DNA of 64,000 nt from NCBI GenBank assembly GCA_025869365.1, contig JAOZVV010000046.1:3176-67175 (forward strand). Reading direction: 5' to 3'. A model generated the notes under the pieces. It saw only the letters and a list, made by a program, of their open reading frames with translations, was not told the DNA's origin and did not search any database. Positions 36,106-45,769 of this stretch are shown here, one piece after another. Position 1 is the first letter of the stretch, and every line of letters starts with the position of its first letter. Source of the DNA: Pseudonocardia sp. (GTDB lineage Bacteria; Actinomycetota; Actinomycetes; Mycobacteriales; Pseudonocardiaceae). The position numbers and the translations under genes were made by a program.

Positions 36106-37941
36106 GTGATGCGTTCCCACCCCGTCGGCACCCTGCGTGCCGAACATGCCGGCCAGACCGTGACCCTCGCCGGATGGGTGGCCCGTCGTCGCGATCACGG
36201 CGGCGTCATCTTCATCGACCTGCGGGACACCTCCGGTTCCGCCCAGGTCGTCTTCCGCGAGGGCGAGATGGCGGAGCGGGCCCACCGGCTCCGCTCCGAG
36301 TTCTGTGTGCAGGTCACCGGCGAGGTCGTCCTGCGGCCCGAGGGCAACGACAACCCGGAGCTCGCCACCGGCGCCATCGAGGTCACGGTCACGGACCTGG
36401 TCGTGCTGTCCGAGTCCGCGCCGCTGCCGTTCCCCGTCGAGGGTGACGCCGGTGTCGGCGAGGAGATCCGGCTCAAGCACCGCTACCTGGACCTGCGCCG
36501 GTCCGGCCCGGCCTCGGCGATCAAGCTGCGCAGCGCCGTGAACCGCGCCGCGCGCTCGGTGCTGGACGCCCAGGACTTCGTCGAGATCGAGACCCCCACG
36601 CTCACCCGCTCGACGCCCGAGGGTGCCCGGGACTTCCTGGTCCCCGCCCGGCTCCGGCCCGGCTCCTGGTACGCGCTGCCGCAGAGCCCGCAGCTGTTCA
36701 AGCAGCTGCTGATGGTCGGTGGCCTGGAGCGGTACTACCAGATCGCCCGCTGCTACCGCGACGAGGACTTCCGCGCGGACCGCCAGCCGGAGTTCACGCA
36801 GCTGGACATCGAGATGAGCTTCGTCGAGCAGGACGACGTGCTGCGCCTCGCCGAGGAGATCCTGGCCGAGCTGTGGCAGCTCGTGGACCACGAGATCCCG
36901 CGCCCGATCCGGCGGATCAGCTACGCCGAGGCGATGGACCGCTTCGGCTCGGACAAGCCGGACCTGCGGTTCGACATCGAGCTCACGGACCTCACCGCGT
37001 ACTTCGCGAACACCGGCTTCCGGGTCTTCCAGAACCCCTACGTCGGCGCCGTCGTCATGCCGGGCGGGGCGAGCCAGCCCCGCAAGCAGCTCGACGCGTG
37101 GCAGGAGTGGGCCAAGCAGCGCGGCGCCCGCGGCCTCGCCTACGTGCTCGTCGACGAGGACGGGACCGTGTCCGAGAAGGGCCCGGTCACCAAGAACCTC
37201 TCCGAGGACGAGCGGGCCGGCCTGCCCGCCGCCGTCGGCGCGAAGCCGGGGGACTGCATCTTCTTCGCCGCGGGGCGGCCGAACGAGGCCCGCCCGCTGC
37301 TCGGCGCCGCGCGCGGGGAGATCGCCCGCCGGACCGGGGCGATCGACGAGAACGCCTGGTCCTTCGTGTGGGTCGTGGACTTCCCGCTGTTCGAGTCCGC
37401 GGACGAGAGCGACGACGTCGCCGTCGGCCACGGTCGCTGGACCGCGCTGCACCACGCGTTCACCTCGCCCACCCCGGACTGGATCGACAAGTTCGAGTCG
37501 GACCCGGGCAACGCGCTGGCCTACGCCTACGACATCGTCTGCAACGGCAACGAGATCGGCGGCGGGTCCATCCGTATCCACCGCGCGGACGTGCAGAAGC
37601 GGGTCTTCGAGATCATGGGCCTCGGCGAGGAGGAGGCGCAGGAGAAGTTCGGCTTCCTGCTCGACGCCTTCGCCTACGGCCCGCCCCCGCACGGCGGCAT
37701 CGCGTTCGGCTGGGACCGCATCACCGCGCTCCTGGCCGGGGTGGACTCGATCCGCGAGGTCATCGCCTTCCCGAAGACCGGTGGCGGGTTCGACCCGCTG
37801 ACCGCGGCGCCCGCCCCGATCACGCCGGAGCAGCGCAAGGAGGCGGGCGTGGACTTCGTCGCGCCGAAGCCGGTCGCGGCCGGGGGCGCGAAGGCGGACA
37901 CCGCGGTCGCCGAGGCGGACACCGCGGGCGGCGGAGCCTGA
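36106..37941 (+). CDS. aspS: aspartyl-tRNA synthetase
   Basis: 611 residues of the bacterial AspRS type. It has an N-terminal anticodon-binding OB fold ([23 protein letters not shown]), class II motif 2 ([21 protein letters not shown]), the inserted GAD domain, and motif 3 ([13 protein letters not shown]). An Ala-rich tail of about 25 residues ends the protein. The start is GTG 36106 or the adjacent ATG 36109. Whether it is discriminating or charges tRNA-Asn as well cannot be read off here. Confidence 0.96.
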   Translation: MMRSHPVGTLRAEHAGQTVTLAGWVARRRDHGGVIFIDLRDTSGSAQVVFREGEMAERAHRLRSEFCVQVTGEVVLRPEGNDNPELATGAIEVTVTDLVVLSESAPLPFPVEGDAGVGEEIRLKHRYLDLRRSGPASAIKLRSAVNRAARSVLDAQDFVEIETPTLTRSTPEGARDFLVPARLRPGSWYALPQSPQLFKQLLMVGGLERYYQIARCYRDEDFRADRQPEFTQLDIEMSFVEQDDVLRLAEEILAELWQLVDHEIPRPIRRISYAEAMDRFGSDKPDLRFDIELTDLTAYFANTGFRVFQNPYVGAVVMPGGASQPRKQLDAWQEWAKQRGARGLAYVLVDEDGTVSEKGPVTKNLSEDERAGLPAAVGAKPGDCIFFAAGRPNEARPLLGAARGEIARRTGAIDENAWSFVWVVDFPLFESADESDDVAVGHGRWTALHHAFTSPTPDWIDKFESDPGNALAYAYDIVCNGNEIGGGSIRIHRADVQKRVFEIMGLGEEEAQEKFGFLLDAFAYGPPPHGGIAFGWDRITALLAGVDSIREVIAFPKTGGGFDPLTAAPAPITPEQRKEAGVDFVAPKPVAAGGAKADTAVAEADTAGGGA

Positions 37942-37983
37942 GGTGACCTTCGGGAGGCGGCGCCTGCCGGTGTCTCCTCCGGG

Positions 37984-37989
37984 TAAGGT
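37984..37989 (+). promoter_or_regulatory. -10 element for a leaderless kinase-fold gene
   Basis: TAAGGT ends 8 nt before the ATG at 37998; no ribosome site is visible. Confidence 0.55.
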
Positions 37990-37997
37990 TCCCTACG

Positions 37998-39191
37998 ATG
38001 TCTGGTGACCTGTCCGGCTTCCCCAGGCCTGTGCTCGCTGCGCTGGCCGCGGCGGAGCGGCTTCTGACGCGACGAGCCGGAGCCACCGTGGTCCTCGCGG
38101 ATCCCGAGGACCTCGGCGGCAGCGAGCGTTCGGTCGTCGCCCGGGCCCGGGTGGCCCGCAACCCGTTCTCGCTGCCGCGCACCCTCGTCGTCAAGCACTA
38201 CGTGGCGGAGCCGGACCCGGACCGCCCGGACCCGTTCCACTTCGAGGTCGCCAGCTGCCAGCTCTTCACCGCGCTGCCGGCGGACGTCCGGCCCAGCCCG
38301 GTGATCATCGCCCACGATCCGGCGGCGCGGCTGCTGGTGCTGGAGGACCTGGGCCGCAGCTCCACCCTGGCGGACAAGCTCTTCGCCCCCGACGCGGCGA
38401 CGGCGCAGCGCTGCCTGCTGAGCTGGGCCCGGGCCGTCGGCCGGATGCAGGCGTCGACGGCGGGCCGCGAGGGGGACTTCGAGGCGCTGCTGCGCCGGCA
38501 GGGGGAACGCAGCCGGCGGGACCCGATCGCGGACGAGGCGGAGAAGGCGTTCACGGGCCTGCCCGGGCTGCTGCGGGACATCCTCGGCGTGGACACCCCG
38601 CTCGCGGCCGAGCAGGAGGTCCAGGAGACGACCCGCCTGCTCGGCGGCACGCGCTACCGCGCGTTCAGCCCGTCGGACACCTGCCCGGACAACAACCTCG
38701 TCACCAGCCGCGGCGTGCGGTTCGTGGACTTCGAGTGGGGATGCTTCCGGGACGTCGCGCTCGACGCCGCCTACTTCCGGGTCCCGTTCCCTGGCTGCGA
38801 CTCCAGCTTCGCGCTGCCCCCGGGCATGGCCGAGGCGATGCTCGAGGCGTGGCGCAACGAGATCGCCGCCGTCTGGCCGGACCTGGACGATCCCGAGGTG
38901 CTCGACGACCGGCTCCGGGACGCCCAGCTGCTCTGGGTGTGGCTGTGCACGTGGTGGCTGCTGCCCCGCATCCGGGAGAAGGACACGTTCGTCGGCACCG
39001 ATCCGAGCCGCTCGCCCCGGATCAGCGCGGCGCTGGCGGAGTACTGGCGCGGTGTCGGCGAGGCCGCCGAGGCCGTCGGCCGGTCCGGCACCGCGAAGCT
39101 CGCCGAGGCCGTGATCACCGCGCTTACCGCCCGGTTCACCGACGTCCCGCCCGAGCTCCCGCTCTATCCGGCCTTCCGCGCCGCCGTCTGA
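37998..39191 (+). CDS. aminoglycoside phosphotransferase-fold protein
   Basis: 397 residues. It has the pattern of a small-molecule kinase of the APH/choline kinase fold: LVVKHYV with the Lys of the ATP lobe, the hinge segment LLVLEDLGRSSTLADKL, a weak catalytic loop around SDTCPDNN, and VDFEWGCFRDVALDAAYFRVPF with the metal-binding Asp. The substrate is unknown; resistance is not implied. The gene stands alone behind aspS with its own probable leaderless promoter. Its stop lies in a hairpin shared with a convergent small gene. Confidence 0.72.
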   Translation: MSGDLSGFPRPVLAALAAAERLLTRRAGATVVLADPEDLGGSERSVVARARVARNPFSLPRTLVVKHYVAEPDPDRPDPFHFEVASCQLFTALPADVRPSPVIIAHDPAARLLVLEDLGRSSTLADKLFAPDAATAQRCLLSWARAVGRMQASTAGREGDFEALLRRQGERSRRDPIADEAEKAFTGLPGLLRDILGVDTPLAAEQEVQETTRLLGGTRYRAFSPSDTCPDNNLVTSRGVRFVDFEWGCFRDVALDAAYFRVPFPGCDSSFALPPGMAEAMLEAWRNEIAAVWPDLDDPEVLDDRLRDAQLLWVWLCTWWLLPRIREKDTFVGTDPSRSPRISAALAEYWRGVGEAAEAVGRSGTAKLAEAVITALTARFTDVPPELPLYPAFRAAV

Positions 39192-39211
39192 CCCCGCGGG
39201 GCGCGGGTCAG
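39188..39211. terminator. short palindrome holding both convergent stop codons
   Basis: CTGACCC (39188-39194) pairs with GGGTCAG (39205-39211) across a GC-rich loop. The TGA of the kinase-fold gene and the TGA of the minus-strand 66-residue gene both lie in the stem. Confidence 0.6.
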
Positions 39212-39408
39212 GCGCTCACGGAGTACGCGGCGCGGATCAGCGCCTGGCCGGTCTCGATCTCGAACACGGAGTCCCGGGTGCAGGGGCCGCACAGCCAGCT
39301 GACCGTGCCCCCCGGGGAGTGGTGGCTGCTCCACTCCAGACCACGCGCGTCGGCGACGGTCCGGATGCGGGCACATGACGGGCAGTACGCGGGTTTCGCG
39401 ATGTCCAT
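39208..39408 (-). CDS. small Cys-pair protein, hypothetical (66 aa)
   Basis: 66 residues with two Cys pairs (CPSC at residues 9-12, CGPC near 40), a likely zinc ribbon, and a Trp/His-rich middle. No family is recognised. The ATG start and clean stop at a bidirectional hairpin, plus the ordered Cys pairs, suggest a real gene. It follows the aminotransferase gene on the same strand by about 100 nt and might be read through from it. Confidence 0.6.
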   Translation of the reverse strand: MDIAKPAYCPSCARIRTVADARGLEWSSHHSPGGTVSWLCGPCTRDSVFEIETGQALIRAAYSVSA

Positions 39409-39510
39409 GCCAGCAGAGGGTGACCGGTCCGCGTTGCCGGACTGTGAACGGGCGGGGCCCGCGTGTTGCGTTCGGGAGAAGTCCGTGCCGTCCCGGCCGG
39501 GTGGTCCCGG

Positions 39511-40665
39511 TCAGAGCGACTGCAGGAAGCGGTCCATCCGGACCAGGGCCTCCTCCAGCTGGGGCAGCGCGGTGGCGTAGGAACAGCGGATGTGTCCCTC
39601 CCCGGACGGGCCGAACACGTTCCCGGGCACGACCGCCACGCTCTCCGCCTTGAGCAGACGTTCCGCGAAGGTCTCCGAATCCAGGCCCGTGCTGCGGATG
39701 GACGGGAACGCGTAGAACGCGCCCCCCGGCTCCGGGCAGTCCAGGCCGATCTCGCGCAGCCCCTTCACGAACACGCGCCGGCGCCGGTCGTAGTCCGCGA
39801 CCATCGCCCGGACGTCCCCGTCCGCCGAGGTCAGGGCCTCGACCGCGGCGATCTGCGAGACGTGCGGCGCGCACAGCATCGTGTACTGGTGCACCCGCAC
39901 GCACAGCTCCGCGACGGGGGCGGGCGCGCAGATCCAGCCCACCCGCCAGCCCGTCATGGCCTGGGCCTTGGAGAATCCGCCCAGCACGACCGTCCGCTCC
40001 CGCGCCCCGGGCACCGCGCCCAGGCAGGTGTGCACGCCGTCGTAGGTCAGCCGGTCGTAGATCTCGTCCGAGATCAGGTAGAGATCGTGCTTCTCGGCCA
40101 GCCGGACCAGGGCCGTCAGCGCGGCCACCGGCTGCACCGCGCCGGTCGGGTTGGCGGGGGAGCCGATCAGGATCGCCTTCGTCCGCGGGGTGATCGCCGC
40201 CTCGACCGCGGCCGCGTCGATCGCGAACCCGTCCTCGGCGCGCGTCGCCACCCGCACCGGGGTCCCGCCGGCGAACGCGACGCACGGCTCGTACGCCACG
40301 TAGCAGGGTTCCGGGACGATCACCTCGTCACCCGGGTTGAGCAGCACCCGCAGTGCCAGGTCCAGGCCCTCCGAGACGCCGGTGGTGATCAGGCACTCGG
40401 TGTCCCACGCGTAGTGGGCGTCGTAGCGGGTCTCCAGCTCGGCGCAGATGAGCCTGCGCAGCTCGGCGAGGCCCGCGTTGGACGTGTAGGTGGTGTACCC
40501 GTGTTCCAGCGCGTAGATCCCGGCCTCACGGATGCGCCACGGGGTGACGAAGTCCGGTTCGCCGACGCCGAGGGAGATGACGTCGTCCATCTCGGCGGCG
40601 ATGTCGAAGAAGCGCCGGATGCCCGACGGGGGGCAGGCGGCGATGACGTCGTTGAGCGGCTTCAC
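39511..40665 (-). CDS. class I/II PLP-dependent aminotransferase
   Basis: 384 residues. Fold type I aminotransferase with DDVISLGVGEPDFVTP at the N-terminus, the NPTGA loop, ISDEIYDRLTY, and the PLP Lys in GGFSKAQAMTGWRVGW. It belongs to the aspartate aminotransferase-like subgroup; the amino-acid substrate is not clear. The GTG start has GAGGGA upstream. It lies 19 nt behind an Lrp-type regulator on the same strand, so the two form an operon in which the regulator probably responds to the amino acid concerned. Confidence 0.87.
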   Translation of the reverse strand: MKPLNDVIAACPPSGIRRFFDIAAEMDDVISLGVGEPDFVTPWRIREAGIYALEHGYTTYTSNAGLAELRRLICAELETRYDAHYAWDTECLITTGVSEGLDLALRVLLNPGDEVIVPEPCYVAYEPCVAFAGGTPVRVATRAEDGFAIDAAAVEAAITPRTKAILIGSPANPTGAVQPVAALTALVRLAEKHDLYLISDEIYDRLTYDGVHTCLGAVPGARERTVVLGGFSKAQAMTGWRVGWICAPAPVAELCVRVHQYTMLCAPHVSQIAAVEALTSADGDVRAMVADYDRRRRVFVKGLREIGLDCPEPGGAFYAFPSIRSTGLDSETFAERLLKAESVAVVPGNVFGPSGEGHIRCSYATALPQLEEALVRMDRFLQSL

Positions 40666-40684
40666 GTGGCTGCGTCCCTCGTCG

Positions 40685-41173
40685 TCAGGGCGTGATCGGG
40701 AGGCGGTGGTCCGTCTCCGGCTCGGCGAAGTTGTCCCCGTCCTGCTTGTGCGTGGCGAGGACGAAGTGGGTGGAGGTGGCCTGCACCCGGTCGATCGTGG
40801 AGAGCTTGCGGCTGACGAAGTCGCTGACCGCGCGGATGTTCGACCCGACGACGGTGCAGCGCAGGTCGTGCCCGCCGGAGACCAGGTAGACACTGCGCAC
40901 CTCGTCGAACCGCGAGATCCGCTGGGCGACGTCGTCGAAACCGACCCCGCGGGCCGGGGTCACCGCCACGTCGATGAAGGCCATCACCTCACCGGCGTCC
41001 GCGCCCTCGACCTTCTCCCAGTCCACGACCGCCTTGTACCGGCGGATCACGCCCGCGGCCTCCCAGGCCCGGACCTGCGCCGTGACGTCCGCGACGGCGA
41101 GGCCGGTCATGGTCGCGATGGTGTCGTGGCTCAACGTCGAGTCTCGTTCGAGCAGTTCCAGGATCTCGCGCAC
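40685..41173 (-). CDS. Lrp/AsnC family regulator
   Basis: 162 residues. An N-terminal winged helix (LSHDTIATMTGLAVADVTAQVRAWEAAGVI) is followed by an AsnC-type ligand-binding (RAM) domain (VMAFIDVAVTPARGVGFDDVAQRI ... VYLVSGGHDLRCTVVG). It lacks the first few residues of typical Lrp proteins and begins directly at the helix-turn-helix. The GTG start is 8 nt behind TAGGGT (41182-41187, minus strand), so it is probably leaderless. It lies between two aminotransferase genes on the same strand. Confidence 0.87.
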   Translation of the reverse strand: MREILELLERDSTLSHDTIATMTGLAVADVTAQVRAWEAAGVIRRYKAVVDWEKVEGADAGEVMAFIDVAVTPARGVGFDDVAQRISRFDEVRSVYLVSGGHDLRCTVVGSNIRAVSDFVSRKLSTIDRVQATSTHFVLATHKQDGDNFAEPETDHRLPITP

Positions 41174-41181
41174 GAGGGCCG

Positions 41182-41187
41182 ACCCTA
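41182..41187 (-). promoter_or_regulatory. -10 element for a leaderless Lrp-aminotransferase transcript
   Basis: TAGGGT on the minus strand ends 8 nt before the GTG at 41173, within the 21-nt gap after the upstream aminotransferase gene. Confidence 0.55.
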
Positions 41188-41194
41188 CGTCCCG

Positions 41195-42391
41195 TCAGAC
41201 CGCCACCGATCGGGTGGCCCGCTCCAGCCGCGCGACGGCCTCGGCCAGGACCGGTCCGGGATAGGAGGCGAAGCAGACGCGGGCGGCGTGGCTGAGGTCC
41301 TCGCCGTCGGCCGATCCGAGGGCGAAGGCGCTGCCGGGCACGAAGCCGACGCCGTGCCCGAGGGCCCGCGGCAGCAGCGCGGTGGTGTCCGTGCCGTCGG
41401 TGAAGTCCAGCCAGCAGAACATCCCGCCGGTGGGCGTCGAGCGCACGACACGGTCCCCGAGGACGTCGTCGACGGCGGCGGTGAGCGCGACGGCCCGGGC
41501 CCGGTTCGCGGCGCGGACGGTGCGCAGGTGCGCGGCGAACCAGGCCTCGTCGGCGAGGAGCTCGGCGGCGATCGCCTGGGTGAGCGAGGAGCCGCAGAGG
41601 TCCGTGCTCTGCTTCAGCAGCTCGACCCCGGCCGTCAGCGCGGGCGGTCCGACGAGCCACCCGACGCGCAACGCGGGGGCGATCACCTTCGACGCGCTCC
41701 CGAGCCGGACGACCCGGTCGGAGCGCGCCGCCAGCGGGCGCGGCGGCTCGCCGGCGAAGGAGAGCAGCCCGTACGGGTCGTCCTCGACGACGAGGAACCC
41801 GTACCGGTCCGCCAGCGCGGCCAGCGCCCGGCGGCGGTCCTGGGTCAGCGTCACCCCGCGCGGGTTGTGGAAGCTGCTGACGGTGTGCACCAGGCGCGGC
41901 CGGAACCCCGCGGCCAGCCGGTCGGCCAGGAGGTCGACCCGCATTCCGTCCCCGTCGAGCGGCACGGCCCGGACGTCCGCCCCGGCCGCCTGGAACACCT
42001 GCAGCGCCCCGACGTAGCAGGGATCCTCGACGACGACCGGGTCCCCGGGGTCGAGCAGGGCGCGGGCGAGCAGGTCCAGGGCCTGCTGGGACCCGCTGGT
42101 CACGACGACGTCGGACGCGGCGACCGGACGCCCGGTCCGGCCGGACTCGTGCGCCGCCACGACCTCGCGCAGCGGGGCGAGGCCCGCGGTCTCCCCGTAC
42201 TGGACCGACGCCGGGGACGCCAGCGCCCGGGCCGCGGCGGCGGCGATCCGCTCCCGGGGGAGCAGATCGGCGGCGGGGAGGCCGCCGGCCAGGGACAGCA
42301 CGTCGTCCCGGGCGGTGAGGGTGAGCAGGTCCCGGATCGCCGAGCCGCGGACGTCGCGGAGGCGGGCGGAGAGGGTGGGGACGGGGGTCAT
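41195..42391 (-). CDS. PLP-dependent aminotransferase (2-aminoadipate/LysN type)
   Basis: 398 residues. This is the aminotransferase fold found in MocR proteins but without a DNA-binding domain, as in the LysN/aminoadipate group: SLAGGLPAADLLP at the start, VQYGETAGLAPLR, VTSGSQQALDL, VVEDDPYGLL, and the PLP Lys in GSASKVIAPALRVGW. The substrate is unknown; 2-aminoadipate, valine or aromatic amino acids are all possible. The ATG at 42391 (MTPVPTLSARL) is chosen over longer frames without homology. The 294-bp upstream gap contains AT-rich bases around 42515-42545 likely to include its promoter. Confidence 0.83.
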   Translation of the reverse strand: MTPVPTLSARLRDVRGSAIRDLLTLTARDDVLSLAGGLPAADLLPRERIAAAAARALASPASVQYGETAGLAPLREVVAAHESGRTGRPVAASDVVVTSGSQQALDLLARALLDPGDPVVVEDPCYVGALQVFQAAGADVRAVPLDGDGMRVDLLADRLAAGFRPRLVHTVSSFHNPRGVTLTQDRRRALAALADRYGFLVVEDDPYGLLSFAGEPPRPLAARSDRVVRLGSASKVIAPALRVGWLVGPPALTAGVELLKQSTDLCGSSLTQAIAAELLADEAWFAAHLRTVRAANRARAVALTAAVDDVLGDRVVRSTPTGGMFCWLDFTDGTDTTALLPRALGHGVGFVPGSAFALGSADGEDLSHAARVCFASYPGPVLAEAVARLERATRSVAV

Positions 42392-42685
42392 GGTGGTCCG
42401 ATCCGATGACGGGTGCGGGAGGGGCCGCCCGGCGGACCACGGACCGCGGGTCTGCGGTGTCGGGACCGGGCGTGCCCGGCGGATCCGCCGGACCCCGCCA
42501 TCGTCGCGCTCATTCCTAGTATCCGGTACCGGTTTCTCAGGATATGGACGTAAGGGGAGCAGTCCGGATCGCCCACCCGGGTCATCGCCTGTCACCACTG
42601 GGTATCGACTTCGTCCGGGGCCCGTCCGACGGGGGCCCCGGCGGCTACGCTCGCGCTCTTTCCGAAGAGTTGATCAGGGGGAACG

Positions 42686-43168
42686 ATGAGCTACGACCCG
42701 TCATCCGGTGAGGGTGGACAAGGCTGGCAGGGGGGACAGCAGCCTCCGCCCTACCCGGGCGGCTACGGGCAGCAGCCGCAGCAGGGATGGGGCCCGGGTG
42801 GTCCGGGAGGTCCCGGGGGTCCCGGAGGCCCCGGAGGGCCGGGTTACCCGCCACCCGCGGGCGGCTTCGGTGACGGCCCGTCCGGCAGCAGCACCAGCCT
42901 GTTCGGCGCGCTGTTCGACTTCCGGTTCGACTCCTTCGCCACCCCCAGCGTCATCAAGGTCCTCTACATCCTGGGCATGGTGCTGATCGGCATCGCCTAC
43001 CTCGGCGCCCTGTTCGCCGGCTTCTCCCAGGGGGTGGGCACCGGGATCGCCGCGCTGATCGTCGGCGCGCTCGTGGGGCTGATCTACCTGATCTTCCTGC
43101 GGGTCGTCCTGGAGTTCTACTTCGCGGTCGTGCGGATGTCGGAGGACATCCACAACGGGCGGCGCTGA
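42686..43168 (+). CDS. DUF4282 membrane protein
   Basis: 160 residues. The first 60 are Gly/Pro/Gln-rich with PGGPGG repeats; residues about 70-155 match DUF4282, with two membrane helices (VIKVLYILGMVLIGIAYLGAL and GIAALIVGALVGLIYLIFL) and the family ending RVVLEFYFAVVRMSEDI. Function unknown. The ATG follows GGGGAACG, and TACGCT near 42644 is a possible -10 about 40 nt upstream. A strong hairpin follows the stop. Confidence 0.85.
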   Translation: MSYDPSSGEGGQGWQGGQQPPPYPGGYGQQPQQGWGPGGPGGPGGPGGPGGPGYPPPAGGFGDGPSGSSTSLFGALFDFRFDSFATPSVIKVLYILGMVLIGIAYLGALFAGFSQGVGTGIAALIVGALVGLIYLIFLRVVLEFYFAVVRMSEDIHNGRR

Positions 43169-43184
43169 CGCCTGCCGGTGACCG

Positions 43185-43218
43185 GGCCCCGGCGCATCGC
43201 CGCGATGCGCGCGGGGCC
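43185..43218 (+). terminator. terminator after the DUF4282 gene
   Basis: Arms 43185-43199 and 43203-43218 pair along about 15 bp with a single bulge and a 3-nt loop, starting 16 nt after the stop. The remainder of the 160-bp gap holds the next gene's promoter. Confidence 0.7.
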
Positions 43219-43315
43219 GCGGACCGGACCGGCCCGGCCGGGGATCCGGTCCCGCCGGTAGGTCTCGAACCGGTCACGAGAGCCGAATTCCCTGTAGGCA
43301 GCCGTCGTCGCGCCC

Positions 43316-43321
43316 TACGGT
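43316..43321 (+). promoter_or_regulatory. -10 element for a leaderless membrane-protein gene
   Basis: TACGGT ends 7 nt before the ATG at 43329. Confidence 0.55.
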
Positions 43322-43328
43322 CGGTCCC

Positions 43329-44246
43329 ATGTCGACCCAGCCGCCGCCCGGTGAGGACGGTCCGCACCCCGGATCCGGCGAGCCCGCGCCGGACCACGGT
43401 CACGATCCCGGGTACGGCCGGAGCGCGCCCTACGGGCCGCCGGGGCAGGGCTATCCGCCGCCGGCCGGCTATCCGCAGCCCGGCGGGTACGAGACCGCGC
43501 CGGTCCTCGACGACCCGCTCGTCGCCACCTCCTTCGGGGACTGGTGGGCGAAGGTGCTCGGGGTGCTGGCGCGGAGCTGGAAGGCGCTGCTGATCATCCA
43601 GCTCGCCACGGTCGTTCCCGCGCTCGTCGTGGGTGCGCTGATCAGCCTGCTGGCCGGGACCGGCTCGAACCTCGGCTTGATCGTCTTCGTCGGTGCGCTG
43701 TCCGCGGTCGTCGTCATCGCGGTCTCGCTGCTCGCCCAGGGCGCGTCGGTGTTCATGGCGGTGCGGGAGGCGACGGACCGGCCGACGAGCGCGAGCGAGG
43801 CCCTCTCGTTCGCCGCGGGCCGGGCGTTGCCGCTGCTCGGCTGGGGTGTCCTCGCCGGGATCCTCGTCGCCATCGGGTTCGTCCTGCTGGTCCTGCCGGG
43901 CCTCTACCTGCTCACGGTGTTCGGGGCCGCGCTCACCGGCGTGATCATGTTCGAGCGGGCCGGCATCGGCCGGACGTTCGAGCTGGTGAACCGCCGGTTC
44001 TGGCCCACGTTCGGCCGGCTGATCACCTTCGTGATCGCCGCCGCGATCTACTCGGGGATCATCGGGGCCATCCTGGGGTCGTTCCTGGACTACGACGGGT
44101 TCGCCTACTCGCTGCTGCACAACCTGCTGACGCTGCCGGTGACCATCGCGTCCGTCGGCGTGGCGATCGTGACCTACGCCGAGCTGCGCAACCACGAGAA
44201 CCCCGCGGTGACGTCGCCGGTGCTGGCGGGCGAGCTCCGCCCCTGA
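43329..44246 (+). CDS. multi-pass membrane protein, glycerophosphodiester-phosphodiesterase-membrane-domain-like
   Basis: 305 residues. A Pro/Gly/Tyr-rich cytoplasmic N-terminus of about 60 residues precedes [23 protein letters not shown] and about six membrane helices, including [25 protein letters not shown] and [25 protein letters not shown]. The pattern matches actinobacterial proteins with the membrane domain seen in glycerophosphodiester phosphodiesterases, without the enzymatic domain. Function unknown. It shares its Pro/Gly-rich N-terminal style with the DUF4282 neighbour, so the two may act together in the envelope. Confidence 0.7.
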   Translation: MSTQPPPGEDGPHPGSGEPAPDHGHDPGYGRSAPYGPPGQGYPPPAGYPQPGGYETAPVLDDPLVATSFGDWWAKVLGVLARSWKALLIIQLATVVPALVVGALISLLAGTGSNLGLIVFVGALSAVVVIAVSLLAQGASVFMAVREATDRPTSASEALSFAAGRALPLLGWGVLAGILVAIGFVLLVLPGLYLLTVFGAALTGVIMFERAGIGRTFELVNRRFWPTFGRLITFVIAAAIYSGIIGAILGSFLDYDGFAYSLLHNLLTLPVTIASVGVAIVTYAELRNHENPAVTSPVLAGELRP

Positions 44247-44323
44247 CCCGCCCCCCTGCCCCGACCCGCCCGCCCCCTGCCCTGATCCGCTGGTCGGGGC
44301 GCCGGGGTGGCAGGCTGGAGCCG

Positions 44324-45733
44324 ATGAGCAACGACGGCCTGTTCGACCTCGAACCCGCGTCCGACCCGGACCCGACCGAGGCCGGATCGAGCGCGGATGC
44401 CGGACCGAGCGCCGGCGCCCCGCTCGCCGTGCGGATGCGGCCGCGGAGCCTGGACGAGGTGGTCGGGCAGCAGCACCTGCTCAAGCCGGGCGCCCCGCTG
44501 CGCCGCCTGCTGGAGGGCGGCGCCCCGGCGTCGGTGCTGCTCTACGGTCCGCCCGGGACCGGCAAGACCACCCTCGCCCGGCTGATGGCCCGGGCCGGGG
44601 ACGGCAGTGCGACGACCGCTCCGGGCAGGCACTTCGTGGCCCTGTCCGCGCTGTCCGCCGGGGTCAAGGAGCTGCGCGCCGTCATCGAGGACGCGCGGCG
44701 CAGGCTGGACCGCAGCGGCCAGCGCACGGTCCTGTTCATCGACGAGGTGCACCGCTTCTCCAAGACCCAGCAGGACGCGCTGCTCGGCGCGGTCGAGGAC
44801 CGGCTCGTCCTGCTCGTGGCCGCCACCACGGAGAACCCGTCGTTCTCCGTGGTCTCGCCGCTGCTGTCGCGCTCGCTGATCCTGCAGCTGCAGTCCCTGG
44901 AGGAGGACGAGCTGCGGACCCTGCTGGCCAGGGCGGTCTTCGACCCGCGCGGGCTGAACGGCGCGGTCACCCTCGCCGACGACGGCGAGGCCGCGCTGGT
45001 CCGGCTGGCCGCCGGGGACGCCCGGCGGGCCCTGACCGCGTTGGAGGCCGCCGCGGACGGCGTGCAGGCGGACGGCACCGCCGTGATCGACCTGGCGGCC
45101 GTCGAACGGGCCGTCACCGAGGTCGCCGTGCGCTACGACCGCGCGGGGGACCAGCACTACGACGTGATCAGCGCGTTCATCAAGTCCATCCGCGGCTCGG
45201 ACCCGGACGCCGCGCTGCACTACCTGGCCCGCATGCTCGTCGCGGGGGAGGACGCCCGCTTCATCGCCCGGCGGCTGATGATCCACGCCAGCGAGGACGT
45301 CGGCCTGGCGGACCCCACGGCGCTGCAGGCCGCGACGGCGGCGGCGCAGGTCGTGCAGCTCGTCGGGATGCCGGAGGCCCGGCTCGCGCTCGCCCAGGCC
45401 ACGCTGCACCTCGCGACCGCACCCAAGTCCGGGGCGGTGGTGGCCGCGATCGGCGAGGCGATGGCGGACGTGCGCGCGGGCGCCGTCGGCTCCGTGCCGC
45501 CCCACCTGCGGGACGGGCACTACGCCGGCGCGGAGAAGCTGGGCAACGCCGTCGGCTACCGGTACCCGCACAGCTCCCCGGACGGCGTGCTCACCCAGCA
45601 GTACCCGCCGGACGAGCTGGTGGGCAAGGACTACTACGTGCCCACCACCCACGGCGCGGAGCGGGTGCTCGCCGAGCGGTTGCCCAAGCTCCGCCGCGCC
45701 GTGCGGGGGACGGGCGCGGGGGAGAAGGGCTGA
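44324..45733 (+). CDS. rarA: replication-associated recombination protein RarA (MgsA)
   Basis: 469 residues. An AAA+ clamp-loader-like ATPase: [15 protein letters not shown], Walker A (GPPGTGKTT), Walker B ([17 protein letters not shown]), sensor 1 ([12 protein letters not shown]). The C-terminal MgsA tetramerisation domain has [23 protein letters not shown] and ends with YPHSSPDGV ... [10 protein letters not shown]. It acts at stalled forks. A variable acidic N-terminus of about 35 residues precedes the core. CAGGCT at 44311-44316, 7 nt before the ATG, may be a leaderless -10. Confidence 0.94.
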   Translation: MSNDGLFDLEPASDPDPTEAGSSADAGPSAGAPLAVRMRPRSLDEVVGQQHLLKPGAPLRRLLEGGAPASVLLYGPPGTGKTTLARLMARAGDGSATTAPGRHFVALSALSAGVKELRAVIEDARRRLDRSGQRTVLFIDEVHRFSKTQQDALLGAVEDRLVLLVAATTENPSFSVVSPLLSRSLILQLQSLEEDELRTLLARAVFDPRGLNGAVTLADDGEAALVRLAAGDARRALTALEAAADGVQADGTAVIDLAAVERAVTEVAVRYDRAGDQHYDVISAFIKSIRGSDPDAALHYLARMLVAGEDARFIARRLMIHASEDVGLADPTALQAATAAAQVVQLVGMPEARLALAQATLHLATAPKSGAVVAAIGEAMADVRAGAVGSVPPHLRDGHYAGAEKLGNAVGYRYPHSSPDGVLTQQYPPDELVGKDYYVPTTHGAERVLAERLPKLRRAVRGTGAGEKG

Positions 45734-45769
45734 CGCCGGTCCGGTGTCCGGTGTCCGGTGCCCGGTGGC